NCBI GenBank assembly: GCA_003151435.1
Contig: PLXP01000098.1
Location: 63,853 to 103,368, forward strand
Length of the DNA stretch: 39,516 bases
From: Acidobacteriaceae bacterium
Lineage (GTDB): Bacteria > Acidobacteriota > Terriglobia > Terriglobales > Acidobacteriaceae
Direction: 5' to 3'
How positions within the stretch are numbered: position 1 is the stretch's first letter; each line of letters opens with the position of its first letter. This document shows positions 32,581 to 39,516 of the stretch, one piece after another. The notes below the pieces were generated by a model. That model searched no databases, was not told the DNA's origin, and was given only the letters and a program-made list of their open reading frames with translations. A program made the position numbers and the translations under genes.

Positions 32581-34581
32581 ATGACAAATAAAACAGATAC
32601 AAAAAATCGGCCGCAATCGGCGCCTTCCACACTGGCTGCCTGGGTACTCCTCGCAATTATTTTTGCCTCGGTGCAGTTTGCTTCGCTGTTTACGCCGCCG
32701 CTGCTGGACGACGCCGACGCCTCCCACGCGCAAGCCGCGCAGCACATGGCGGAGAGCGGCGACTGGGTCACGCTGAAGGTGGACGGCATTCGCTATCTTG
32801 AGAAGCCGCCACTGCCCTATTGGCTTGAGGCCGGCTTCTACCGCATCTTTGGCCAGAATGCCTTTGCCACCCACCTGCCCAATGCGCTGGCCCTGCTGGG
32901 CTGCACGGGTCTGGCGTGGTTGTGGGTAGAGCGCGCATGGGGGCGGCGAGCCGCGTTTTATGCCGCGCTGGGGATGCTCACCTCCATCGGGCCGTTTCTG
33001 TTCACGCGCTTCTCCATTCCGGAGGTGCTGCTCTCGTTTCTGCTGCTGCTGGCGCTTTACAGCTTTATCACCGGGTTGGAGAGCCGCCGGACGATTCGGT
33101 TTTACAGCATGTGGGCGGCGCTGGCGCTGGCTACGCTGACCAAGGGCCTGATTGCGCCCGTCTTCTTTGCCGCGGCGGCCATTCCCCTGCTGCTGCTGAG
33201 CGGGCACTGGCGGCGCTGGCGGGCGTTGAAGCCCTTTAGCGGACTGCTGCTGTTTCTGGCCATCGCCGCGCCGTGGCACATTCTGGCCGGCCTTGCGAAC
33301 CCCGACCAGGGACACCCGGTGGGCAACATTCCAACGCCCGGCAACGTGCACGGCTTCTGGTACTTCTACTTTTTGAACGAGCACGTCTTCCGCTTCCTGG
33401 GAACACGCTTTCCGCACGACTATAACCGCCTGCCTTTTGCCGCCTATTGGCTGCTGCACCTGGTGTGGCTGTTCCCGTGGAGCCTGTTTTTGCCGGCGCT
33501 GCTGGTGGTGGCGTGGAAGACCCGTCACGGCTGGCTGCAACACCTGCGGCGCGACGCCGGGCAGACGGTGGATTTCTACCTGGATTACGCGGCACGCGAG
33601 GATGTGGCCAGCTATGTCGGGCGGCTGAAGTTTCGCGTGCGGTCGGCTTGGCTGCTGGGGATTTTCTCCGGGTTCGTTCTGCTGTTCTTCTCCATCTCGA
33701 CCAACCAGGAGTACTACACGTTTCCGGCATGGCCACCGCTGCTGATCCTGATTGCCGCGGTGCTGGCGGGCATTGAAGAAAACCGCGGCGTGGACTACAG
33801 CACGGCAGGCGGCAAGCCGCTGCTGTCGATGGCCTGGCTCACCTGGGCGCAGGCGATCTTTGCGGTGGCCGGCGCGCTGGCTGCCATCGCGCTGGGCTGG
33901 GGGCTGTGGGAGTCGCGCAACCTGCCCTTTGTGGCGGACATCGGCACGCTGCTGGCGCATCGCGATGTGGGTGGCTACACGCTCTCGATGTCGCACTTCT
34001 TCGACCTGACCGGGCCGTCGTTTGCCGCGCTGCGCCTGCCCGCCGCGCTGGCAGGCGTTACGTTGCTCATCGGTCCGGCGGTGAGCTGGCTGCTGCGGTT
34101 GCGCCGCAAGCACCTGGCCGCAACGACAACGCTGGCGCTGACCATGGCGCTGTTCCTGGTGGCCGCGCATATCGCGTTCGCACGCTTCGAGCCGATGTTG
34201 AGCTCAAAGCAACTGGCCGATACCCTGGTGGAGAAGGGCTCACCCGCCGATGCGTTCATCATCTACGGCGACCAGTCGGACGCCTCGTCGGTGGTGTTTT
34301 ATACGCACGATTTTCTGCGCAAGCCGGCGTATGTGGTGGTGGAGCCCTGCTCGCCGCACGGTGCGGGATCGACGCTGCTGTGGGGCTCGTGCTACCCGGA
34401 TGCGCCGAAGATCTTTTTGAGCGAAGACGAGCTATCGAAGATGTGGGGCACGGGCGAGCGCAAGTGGATCTTTGCGCAGGACACCAACCAGCCCAAGGTG
34501 GAGCAGTTGCTGGCGGGGCGGATGTACCCGGTGCAGTCGATTGCCGACAAAGCGCTGTGGACCGACCGGCCGCTGAAGTAA
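32581..34581 (+). CDS. GT39-type membrane glycosyltransferase (ArnT/PMT-like)
   Basis: Polytopic glycosyltransferase of family 39, using a polyprenyl-phosphate sugar on a lipid or protein acceptor in the periplasm. About a dozen hydrophobic segments. The first periplasmic loop has the family motif LLDDADASHAQAAQHMAES with the catalytic acidic residue, then VDGIRYLEKPPLPYWLEA. A soluble C-terminal part follows (from about FARFEPMLSSKQLADTLVEK). From ATG 32581 (MTNKTDTKNRPQ) the length is 666 aa; the frame is open to 32464, but that stretch is unlikely to be coding. Candidates for function are lipid A modification or protein glycosylation. Confidence 0.88.
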   Translation: MTNKTDTKNRPQSAPSTLAAWVLLAIIFASVQFASLFTPPLLDDADASHAQAAQHMAESGDWVTLKVDGIRYLEKPPLPYWLEAGFYRIFGQNAFATHLPNALALLGCTGLAWLWVERAWGRRAAFYAALGMLTSIGPFLFTRFSIPEVLLSFLLLLALYSFITGLESRRTIRFYSMWAALALATLTKGLIAPVFFAAAAIPLLLLSGHWRRWRALKPFSGLLLFLAIAAPWHILAGLANPDQGHPVGNIPTPGNVHGFWYFYFLNEHVFRFLGTRFPHDYNRLPFAAYWLLHLVWLFPWSLFLPALLVVAWKTRHGWLQHLRRDAGQTVDFYLDYAAREDVASYVGRLKFRVRSAWLLGIFSGFVLLFFSISTNQEYYTFPAWPPLLILIAAVLAGIEENRGVDYSTAGGKPLLSMAWLTWAQAIFAVAGALAAIALGWGLWESRNLPFVADIGTLLAHRDVGGYTLSMSHFFDLTGPSFAALRLPAALAGVTLLIGPAVSWLLRLRRKHLAATTTLALTMALFLVAAHIAFARFEPMLSSKQLADTLVEKGSPADAFIIYGDQSDASSVVFYTHDFLRKPAYVVVEPCSPHGAGSTLLWGSCYPDAPKIFLSEDELSKMWGTGERKWIFAQDTNQPKVEQLLAGRMYPVQSIADKALWTDRPLK

Positions 34582-34606
34582 ACGATCATCTGCGTTTGAC
34601 ACACCA

Positions 34607-34750
34607 CTAGTCCCTAGATCGCTGACCGCGTGATTTCGTGCCTTGCGATGGAGGGCTGAGGTATCCCACCCTAGGCGCAAAAGCAAAGACGCGCCGAGGG
34701 TGGGGCACCCAGCATTGATACAACATCAAGCGGTCAGATACCTAGTCCCT
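34607..34750. mobile_element. Repeat element copy B with flanking 9-bp direct repeat
   Basis: The core 34616-34741 (126 bp) matches element A (19143-19315) closely, minus about 45 bases. It is flanked on both sides by CTAGTCCCT (34607-34615 and 34742-34750), which looks like a target-site duplication. Inner ends CTGACCGC and GCGGTCAG are inverted. The internal hairpin and GGTGGGGCACCC tail are the same as in A. Non-coding. Confidence 0.65.
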
Positions 34751-34773
34751 CGCATCTGCCCACTCGCGATACT

Positions 34774-35163
34774 ATGAAGCGCATGAACTACTTCCTCTTC
34801 AAGACCGAACCCGGCGTGTACTCCTTCGACGATTTCCTGCGCGACAAGGAGACGGTGTGGGACGGCGTGACCAACCCCACCGCCGTGAAGTATCTGCGCG
34901 AGATGAAAGCCGGAACCAAGTGGATTTTCTACCACACGGGCGATGAGCGGACCGCGGTGGGCACGGGCTCGGTGACGAGCGTCGATGCCACCGACCCCAA
35001 GGTGCCGGTGGTGCGCGTGAAGGTGGGCAAGCGGCTGAAACAGCCGAAGACACTGGCGCAGATCAAAGCTGAACCGCTGTTTGCGAAGTCGCCCCTGGTG
35101 ATCATCGGACGGTTGTCCGTGGTGCCGCTGACCGAGGAGCAGTGGGAGTGGCTTGTGGCTTGA
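34774..35163 (+). CDS. EVE-domain protein
   Basis: Single EVE domain (PUA-like fold) of 129 aa, a fold that binds modified bases in RNA or DNA. Signatures: NYFLFKTEPGVYSFDDFL, TVWDGVTNPTAVKYLREMKAG, KWIFYHTGDERTAVGTGSVTS and VPLTEEQWEWL. Complete. ATG at 34774; an internal ATG at 34783 begins MNYFLFKTEP, also a familiar start. It sits just downstream of repeat element B and upstream of brnT, so EVE may be related to the toxin-antitoxin neighbourhood only by proximity. Confidence 0.92.
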   Translation: MKRMNYFLFKTEPGVYSFDDFLRDKETVWDGVTNPTAVKYLREMKAGTKWIFYHTGDERTAVGTGSVTSVDATDPKVPVVRVKVGKRLKQPKTLAQIKAEPLFAKSPLVIIGRLSVVPLTEEQWEWLVA

Positions 35164-35207
35164 CTATTGTGCGCGTATATACAACAATGTAGATACATGT
35201 AATCGAC

Positions 35208-35489
35208 TTGCGCTGGACCTGGGATACCGAGAAGGGGACGAGTAACTTCGAAAAGCACAAAGTAAGCTTTGAGCTTGCCGAACGGGCGCTGGGCGACCCT
35301 TGCGCGATCACGGTACCGAATTTGTATCCCGATGAACAGCGATGGACGACCCTCGGATCACCAAGTGCTGAGGGGAGTGTTGTTCTTTACGTGGTCCATA
35401 CCTGGCCATCCGGCGACGACGAAGTCGGCAGGATTATCGGGGCAAGACGAGCGACGACGCACGAGAGGAGGGACTATGAAGAGAGGTAA
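35208..35489 (+). CDS. brnT: BrnT-family ribonuclease toxin
   Basis: RelE-fold mRNA endonuclease toxin of type II. Typical opening WTWDTEKGTSNFEKHKVSFE with the K-H-x-V-S-F segment, DPCAITVPNLYPDEQRW, a central beta region and the closing RIIGARRATTHERRDYEER. 93 aa is normal. The start is TTG at 35208; no ATG or GTG is available in frame after the upstream stop. Overlaps the antitoxin gene by 14 bases, as in known brnTA operons. Confidence 0.9.
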   Translation: MRWTWDTEKGTSNFEKHKVSFELAERALGDPCAITVPNLYPDEQRWTTLGSPSAEGSVVLYVVHTWPSGDDEVGRIIGARRATTHERRDYEER

Positions 35490-35757
35490 TCCAGAGCCGC
35501 TTACGCCGGAGTTGCAGGCCGAGCTTGATGCGCTTGGCGCGATGCCGGAGAGCGAGATCGATACGACTGAAATGCCGGCAGTGAATGATTGGAGCAATTC
35601 GGTTCGAGGGGCGTTCTACCGCCCCATCAAGCGTCCTCTATCGCTGCGGCTGGACGCTGACATCATTGACTGGTTCCAACGGCAGGGACAGGGATATCAG
35701 ACCCGGATGAATTCCGCTTTGAGAGAGTATGTCGAGCGGCACCGCGAAAGGGCGTAG
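35476..35757 (+). CDS. brnA: BrnA-family antitoxin
   Basis: Antitoxin for BrnT and repressor of the operon. 93 aa from ATG 35476, which has GAGGAGGG at good spacing. The polar N-terminus is followed by YRPIKRPLSLRLDADIIDWFQRQGQGYQTRMNSALREYVE, the ribbon-helix-helix DNA-binding region of BrnA. Overlaps brnT by 14 bases. The operon promoter should lie between the EVE gene and brnT. Confidence 0.92.
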   Translation: MKRGNPEPLTPELQAELDALGAMPESEIDTTEMPAVNDWSNSVRGAFYRPIKRPLSLRLDADIIDWFQRQGQGYQTRMNSALREYVERHRERA

Positions 35758-35820
35758 AGCCGAATATGGAAGGACGTCGTGTGGATGTGCTCTCGTGTCA
35801 CATTCCCGCTCTGGCGGGCG

Positions 35821-36147
35821 TCACGCCCCGGCGTATGTTTCGATCTCCCGCTCGATCGTGCTGCTGAGTTCGAGCCTGGCTTTTGAGAGGTCGTACATCT
35901 GCTGAAGGTTCAGCCAGAACTCGGGGCTGTTGCCGAAGAAGCGAGCGAAGCGCAATGCAGTATCCGGCGAAATGGACCGCTTGCCATGGACGATTTCGCC
36001 GATGCGCGTTGCGGGCACTCGAATCTTCAGGGCCAAGGCATTCTGCGAGATTCCGAGAGGGACGAGAAACTCTTCCTTCAGCATTTCGCCGGGATGGGTG
36101 GTGACTCTCTGGAGATTCCATCCCGAAGCTGGTCTTTTGATGGCCAT
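35821..36147 (-). CDS. higA: HigA-family antitoxin
   Basis: Cro/XRE-type antitoxin of 108 aa: THPGEMLKEEFLVPLGISQNA, LALKIRVPATRIGEIVHGKR (recognition region), SISPDTALRFARFFGNSPEFWLNLQ, all classical VapI/HigA. It is downstream of the toxin (26 bp gap), the usual hig order. ATG preceded by GGAAGG. Points toward brnA, so two toxin-antitoxin modules are convergent with only 63 bp between them. Confidence 0.93.
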   Translation of the reverse strand: MAIKRPASGWNLQRVTTHPGEMLKEEFLVPLGISQNALALKIRVPATRIGEIVHGKRSISPDTALRFARFFGNSPEFWLNLQQMYDLSKARLELSSTIEREIETYAGA

Positions 36148-36173
36148 GTTGTGCTACCTTCCTTGGCTAAGCT

Positions 36174-36452
36174 CTAGTGATAATCCGTAATCTCGACTTC
36201 GTAGGCGCCGTCGTTCTTCCACACAAAGCAGATCCGGAATTGGTCGTTGATTCTGATGCTGTGCTGACCGAGGCGGTCGCCTTTCAAGCGCTCCAGCCGA
36301 TTGCCGGGCGGGACACGCAGGTTGTGAAGGTTGACAGCCGCCTCGATCTGATCGAGTTTGCGAAGAGCCACGGCCTGGACAGAGGCCCAACGCCTGCTTG
36401 AGCCAGCCTCAAAGAGCTTCATCGTATCGTGATCTTTGAAGCTCTGAATCAT
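36174..36452 (-). CDS. higB: HigB-family ribonuclease toxin
   Basis: RelE-superfamily toxin that cuts translated mRNA at the ribosome. 92 aa: AVALRKLDQIEAAVNLHNLR, PPGNRLERLKGDRLGQHSIR, INDQFRICFVWKNDGAYEVE, ending ITDYH, with the conserved N-x-x-x-R-I-C-F core and terminal D-Y-H. First gene of the hig pair; the antitoxin follows. Confidence 0.92.
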   Translation of the reverse strand: MIQSFKDHDTMKLFEAGSSRRWASVQAVALRKLDQIEAAVNLHNLRVPPGNRLERLKGDRLGQHSIRINDQFRICFVWKNDGAYEVEITDYH

Positions 36453-36536
36453 CCGGTCTCATTCTATAACGCGTCGCGTTACATGTAAAGCAGGGTATGG
36501 GAGCCCCTGTCCGCACGTTTCCCTTCACGAACCGTC

Positions 36537-37532
36537 TCAGTGGCCGCCAGTTCCCAGCCACCCTCGCGTGTTGAGCATTTGCCGCTGGTCGAGGGCCCAG
36601 ACTTTGCCGGTGAGTTCGTCTGCGCCTTTGCCTTCGCGGGCGCATTTGTCGAATTCGTTGGCCATAGCCTGCATCTTGGCGTCGAGGTCGTCGATGAAGC
36701 TCAGCACCAGGGCTTCGGGAATCATGGGCAGCTTGGGCGAGCCGAACTCGAGCTTTCCGTGGTGGGACAGGATCATGTGCAGCACCAGCACCTTGAGGCG
36801 GGGCGGAAAGCCAGGCAGGCTGTCCATGGCGCGTTCGGCGAGGGCCGCGCCGATCTGGATGTGGCCCAGCAAAGTGCCCTCGACGGTGTACTCGAAGCCG
36901 ATGTCCCACGACAGTTCGCGCACCTTGCCGATGTCGTGGAGGATGACGCCGGTGAGCAGCAGGTCGCGGTGCAGGATGGGGTATTGCGGAGCCACGCGAT
37001 CAGCCAGCGTGAGCAGGCTGATGACATGTTCGAGCAGGCCACCCAGCCACGCGTGGTGCAACTGCTTGGCGGCGGGAGCTTCGCGGTAGGCGAGGGCGAT
37101 CTGCGGGTCGGCAAGCAGCGTGGTGAGCAGCAGCTTGAGGTTGGGTTCGGTGAAGCTGTCGACGAACGCCAGGAGCTGGCTCCAGAGTGCCGCCACATCG
37201 TAGGTGGTGGCGGGCATCAGGTCGGTCTTGTCCGCCTCCGCCGCTTGGGCCTTGCGCAACTGATCTACCTTCATCTGCAGGCGGTCGTCGAAGCGCGATA
37301 CGCAGCCGCGCACCTTGACGACGTCGCCGCGGTCGAAGTCCTTGCTGATGCGCGGGTCGTTGAGTTCCCACACACGGCCTTCCAACTGGCCGGTTTTGTC
37401 GGAGAAAATCAGGCTGAGGTAGGGCTTGTTGTTCTTGGTAGTGCGCTGCTGTTTTTGGAGTACGAGGAAGTAGCTGTCGAAAAATTTGCCGTCTTCAAAG
37501 CCGGCCAGGTCGGCGATATAGATGTCTTTCAT
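36537..37532 (-). CDS. YhaM-like 3'-5' exoribonuclease (OB-fold plus HD domain)
   Basis: 331 aa with an N-terminal OB nucleic-acid-binding domain (FDSYFLVLQKQQRTTKNNKPYL, VVKVRGCVSRFDDRLQMKVDQLR, about 18-95) and a C-terminal HD hydrolase: HHAWLGGLLEHVISLLTLAD, VILHDIGKVREL with the His-Asp pair, and LHMILSHHGKLEFGSP. This is the YhaM/CBF1 arrangement; such enzymes degrade RNA from the 3' end with Mn. The start ATG has no strong Shine-Dalgarno. Not obviously linked to the toxin-antitoxin genes downstream, though both concern RNA decay. Confidence 0.9.
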   Translation of the reverse strand: MKDIYIADLAGFEDGKFFDSYFLVLQKQQRTTKNNKPYLSLIFSDKTGQLEGRVWELNDPRISKDFDRGDVVKVRGCVSRFDDRLQMKVDQLRKAQAAEADKTDLMPATTYDVAALWSQLLAFVDSFTEPNLKLLLTTLLADPQIALAYREAPAAKQLHHAWLGGLLEHVISLLTLADRVAPQYPILHRDLLLTGVILHDIGKVRELSWDIGFEYTVEGTLLGHIQIGAALAERAMDSLPGFPPRLKVLVLHMILSHHGKLEFGSPKLPMIPEALVLSFIDDLDAKMQAMANEFDKCAREGKGADELTGKVWALDQRQMLNTRGWLGTGGH

Positions 37533-37660
37533 TCTGCGGGAAGCTTACCGCAAAGGGCGGAGATTGCCAAAAGAGGAGTGCCGCAAGCCGGGCGAGGAAG
37601 CATTCCCTCGGCGGCTGAAGCCGCGCCTTTCAAAACGTGGACGAACCAGGTTTGTGGTCT

Positions 37661-37692
37661 CCCACCCTTGAAAATCCAAGGGTGGGGCACCC
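37661..37692. repeat. Palindromic extragenic repeat (CCCACCCTTG stem), copy 1
   Basis: CCCACCCTTG (37661-37670), loop AAAATC, CAAGGGTGGG (37677-37686), followed by GCACCC. Perfect 10-bp stem. Confidence 0.85.
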
Positions 37693-37721
37693 GGCTTGGT
37701 GCGCAGGGTCGATTATGTGTT

Positions 37722-37755
37722 CCCAGGTCTCAAAATCGAGACCTGAGGCACCCCA
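37722..37755. repeat. Palindromic extragenic repeat (GGTCTC stem)
   Basis: CAGGTCTC (37724-37731), loop AAAATC, GAGACCTG (37738-37745), tail AGGCACCCC. Same loop and tail as its neighbours but a different stem. Confidence 0.85.
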
Positions 37756-37799
37756 GTTCGAGATAGAACTTGCGAAAGAGCCGGTCAGCTCTGTCCAAT

Positions 37800-37832
37800 C
37801 CCACCCTTGAAAATCCAAGGGTGGGGCGCCCG
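37800..37832. repeat. Palindromic extragenic repeat (CCCACCCTTG stem), copy 2
   Basis: CCCACCCTTG (37800-37809), loop AAAATC, CAAGGGTGGG (37816-37825), tail GCGCCCGG. Stem and loop identical to copy 1; the tail differs by one base. Confidence 0.85.
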
Positions 37833-37893
37833 GCACTTGTACCTTGAATCCACCCACCCGGCGGAGAATGCCAAAAGATGAGTGCAAAGACAA

Positions 37894-37924
37894 GCCGGGC
37901 CTGGGATGCGATCCCAGGCCCGGC
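37894..37924 (-). terminator. Strong terminator of the peptidyl-prolyl isomerase gene
   Basis: GCCGGGCCTGGGAT (37894-37907) and ATCCCAGGCCCGGC (37911-37924) form a perfect 14-bp stem with a 3-base loop, 23 bp after the stop codon. On the minus strand a T-rich stretch (TTGTCTTTGC...TCTTTT) follows. Confidence 0.8.
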
Positions 37925-37947
37925 GATGGCTGTTCGGAACGGAGCCG

Positions 37948-39516
37948 CTACTGTTGCGGAGCCGGTGCCGGTGAGGGCGCAGGCGCTCCCGCAACGGGAG
38001 GGATGGGCGTGGGTGGCGGAGGCGCAGTGTCTGTATCCGTCTTTTTCTTTTCGCTGAAACGAGTCTTGTCCTGAGTGGTGGCGGAGTTCTTCTTTTTCTT
38101 TTTGGATTTGGAGGTGTCGCCGGCCAGGCCCAGCGGAGCCGATTGCGTCTGGCGGTCGGCCACGTCGGCGGCGTCGGGCGGGGCAGGGGCGAGAGCGTCG
38201 GGCTTCGGCCCCTTGGCCTTGGGCTGTTTGGGGACTCGAGCACGAGCGCTGAACCGGGTCTTTTTGTCGGACGCGGGAGAGGCTTCAAGCGGATTGACCG
38301 GCTCGGCGTTTTGAGCCACTTCAGGAGCAGCAGGAGCGGCGCCCGCGTCCTCCGTCTTGAGTTCAGGATTGGCGGCGGGCAGTGTCTTGGTAGGCGCCTG
38401 ACCAAACCTTATCTTTTCTTTCTTTCCGGGCTTCATTGAAGCGTCGTCGGCGCTTTTTTTACCCTTCTTCTTTGACGGCGCCGGGGTGGCAGCGGCCTCG
38501 GCAGTGGGAGGCGCTGCTGCTTGCGGCGACTTCTGGCGGAAGGTGTGTGTCGTCTCGCGGAAACGGGTGCGCTCTACCTTCTTTTTCTTCTTGGGAGAAG
38601 GCGGCGTGTAGGCGGCATAGGAGATGGGAAGAACCCGCTTGTTGGGGCTGGCTCCCGTATCGTCGAGGCCCGGCTTGATCTCGACGTAGGCGTCCTCGCG
38701 CATTTTGGTGAGATAGTCGCGCATGGCCGGCTCCATCTTGTTCATGTAGAAGGCCTGCTCCACGTCCTGTTCCACATCCTTGTACTCAGGAACGCCGCCG
38801 GGAGTGTGATGGATGACCTTGATAATCACGTAGCCCTGCCGGGTGCGAATGGGCTCGGTAAACTCGCCATCCTTCAAACCGAAGGTGGCATCTTCAAGCA
38901 CCTTGGCGAGTGCGCCGCGGCGGAACTGGCCCAGGTCGCCGCCCTCGGCCGCCGTTTGACCATCACTGGAAGTGCGAGCGAGTTGCGAGAAGTCGCCGCC
39001 AGCCTTGAGTTTGGCCTCAATATCATCGGCCTTGGCCTTGGCAGCGGCCACTTTCTCCGGATCGTCGGGCTGCACCGCGCCGGGCGTGGTAGCGGAGGGC
39101 GCCGGTGTGCCGGTGGAAATCAGGATTTCGCTCAGCCGAGCGTTCTCAGGCTGCGCGTAGTCCTGCTTGTGGGCATCGTAGTAGCGCTGCACCTCGCCGG
39201 GCGTGAAGGCGACCTTGCGGCCGACCTGGTCGCGCATCACTTCCTGGGTGATGATCTGGTTGCGGATGTTGGCCTTGAAGTCCTCATAAGAGACGCCCTG
39301 TTCCTGCGCGGATTTCTCAAGGTCTTCAATGGTGGCCAGCTTGTACTGCTTGCGGATCTCATTCAGGCGGGTGACCAGTTCGGTTTCGCCGTTGATGCCC
39401 AGCTCCTTGCCCTTGGAGAGCCAGAGCTGCTGGTCGATGAGATTGCGCAGGAGGTCTTTGTGGGCCTCGGACATCTGCTGCATGGTCGCGCCACGCTGCC
39501 TTGCCTCGTCATCCAG
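37948..39516 (-). CDS. Parvulin-type peptidyl-prolyl isomerase (SurA/PpiC-like), 5' end outside the window
   Basis: Extracytoplasmic folding factor. The frame stays open to the window edge upstream of the Met at 39483 (preceded by LDDEARQRGAT), so the N-terminus with the expected signal peptide is missing. Visible: SurA_N-type helical region (LLRNLIDQQLWLSKGKELGI), then a parvulin domain about 115-228 counted from that Met (ARLSEILIS, GGDFSQLARTSSDGQTAAEG, GDLGQFRRG, PIRTRQGYVIIKVIHHTPGG), with an insertion TGTPAPSATTPGAVQPDDPE. After residue 270 comes a 240-residue low-complexity tail, Lys/Pro/Ala-rich, carrying four spaced copies of a short motif: RTRFR, KIRFG, KTRFS and KTRFS. Such a tail is not part of known SurA or PpiC. 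A strong terminator follows. Confidence 0.88.
   Translation of the reverse strand: MDDEARQRGATMQQMSEAHKDLLRNLIDQQLWLSKGKELGINGETELVTRLNEIRKQYKLATIEDLEKSAQEQGVSYEDFKANIRNQIITQEVMRDQVGRKVAFTPGEVQRYYDAHKQDYAQPENARLSEILISTGTPAPSATTPGAVQPDDPEKVAAAKAKADDIEAKLKAGGDFSQLARTSSDGQTAAEGGDLGQFRRGALAKVLEDATFGLKDGEFTEPIRTRQGYVIIKVIHHTPGGVPEYKDVEQDVEQAFYMNKMEPAMRDYLTKMREDAYVEIKPGLDDTGASPNKRVLPISYAAYTPPSPKKKKKVERTRFRETTHTFRQKSPQAAAPPTAEAAATPAPSKKKGKKSADDASMKPGKKEKIRFGQAPTKTLPAANPELKTEDAGAAPAAPEVAQNAEPVNPLEASPASDKKTRFSARARVPKQPKAKGPKPDALAPAPPDAADVADRQTQSAPLGLAGDTSKSKKKKKNSATTQDKTRFSEKKKTDTDTAPPPPTPIPPVAGAPAPSPAPAPQQ

Larger units (their letters stand above)
37533..37947. repeat. Intergenic cluster of palindromic repeats
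   Basis: 415 bases with no gene. It contains GCGGCTGAAGCCGCGCCTTTCAAAAC (about 37611-37636), the palindromes at 37661, 37722 and 37800, and the terminator at 37894. The greatest density of such repeats in the window. Confidence 0.75.

Noticed and set aside
32572..34170. 532-aa minus-strand frame opposite the GT39 gene
   Set aside because: Gln/Arg/His-rich antisense frame; no domain.

Overview
The window is a high-GC bacterial chromosome segment with about 32 protein-coding genes, two pseudogenes and many intergenic repeats. I saw no rRNA, intact tRNA, CRISPR array or complete insertion sequence. Gene content (WbaP/WcaJ-type sugar transferase with an N-terminal GGDEF-like domain, class V aminotransferase next to SerA, mobile mystery protein A, FecR-like protein, MaoC-Pta fusion) and the style of the intergenic repeats suggest an Acidobacteriota, Terriglobia-like soil bacterium. 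This is inference from gene families; there is no 16S gene to confirm it.

Layout. 1-5.7 kb: secreted alpha/beta hydrolase, remnant of an AlbA_2-type gene, MaoC-Pta fusion, Dps, PhoU, and a flavin-reductase-like protein. 5.7-17.3 kb: an exopolysaccharide locus entirely on the minus strand, read from high to low coordinates: sugar transferase, Gfo/Idh dehydrogenase, broken hexapeptide acetyltransferase, GT2, YdjC-GT2 fusion, GT4, then a Wza-like exporter and a Wzz/BY-kinase-like co-polymerase. Several of these genes overlap by 4 bases. No Wzx flippase or Wzy polymerase is visible. 17.4-20.5 kb: YceI and a MarR regulator downstream of an 18-bp perfect palindrome, then a PilZ protein and a LuxR-type response regulator whose receiver has lost its key residues. 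20.6-25.1 kb: DapA, a heptad repeat array, an orphan mobile mystery protein A, YqeY, a PAP2 phosphatase and a FecR-like protein. 25.1-29.3 kb: a possible HEPN-like protein, then a serine-biosynthesis pair whose SerA carries an in-frame N-terminal XRE helix-turn-helix. 29.5-34.6 kb: small zinc-ribbon protein, SixA and Ppx (convergent, overlapping), and a GT39 membrane glycosyltransferase. 34.7-37.5 kb: EVE protein, BrnTA and HigBA toxin-antitoxin modules, and a YhaM-like HD exoribonuclease. 37.5-39.5 kb: a palindrome cluster and a parvulin-type peptidyl-prolyl isomerase cut by the window end.

How the genes work together. The minus-strand locus would prime a lipid carrier, add sugars, modify them (deacetylation, C3 oxidation) and export the polymer. 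The nearby PilZ protein and the GGDEF-like domain of the sugar transferase hint at a c-di-GMP link to polysaccharide production. The aminotransferase and SerA form a serine pathway unit. PhoU, Ppx and SixA touch phosphate, polyphosphate and phosphohistidine metabolism but are not adjacent as a group. Most of the larger gaps hold dispersed palindromic repeats of a few related types, including one element with terminal inverted repeats and a second copy flanked by a 9-bp direct repeat.
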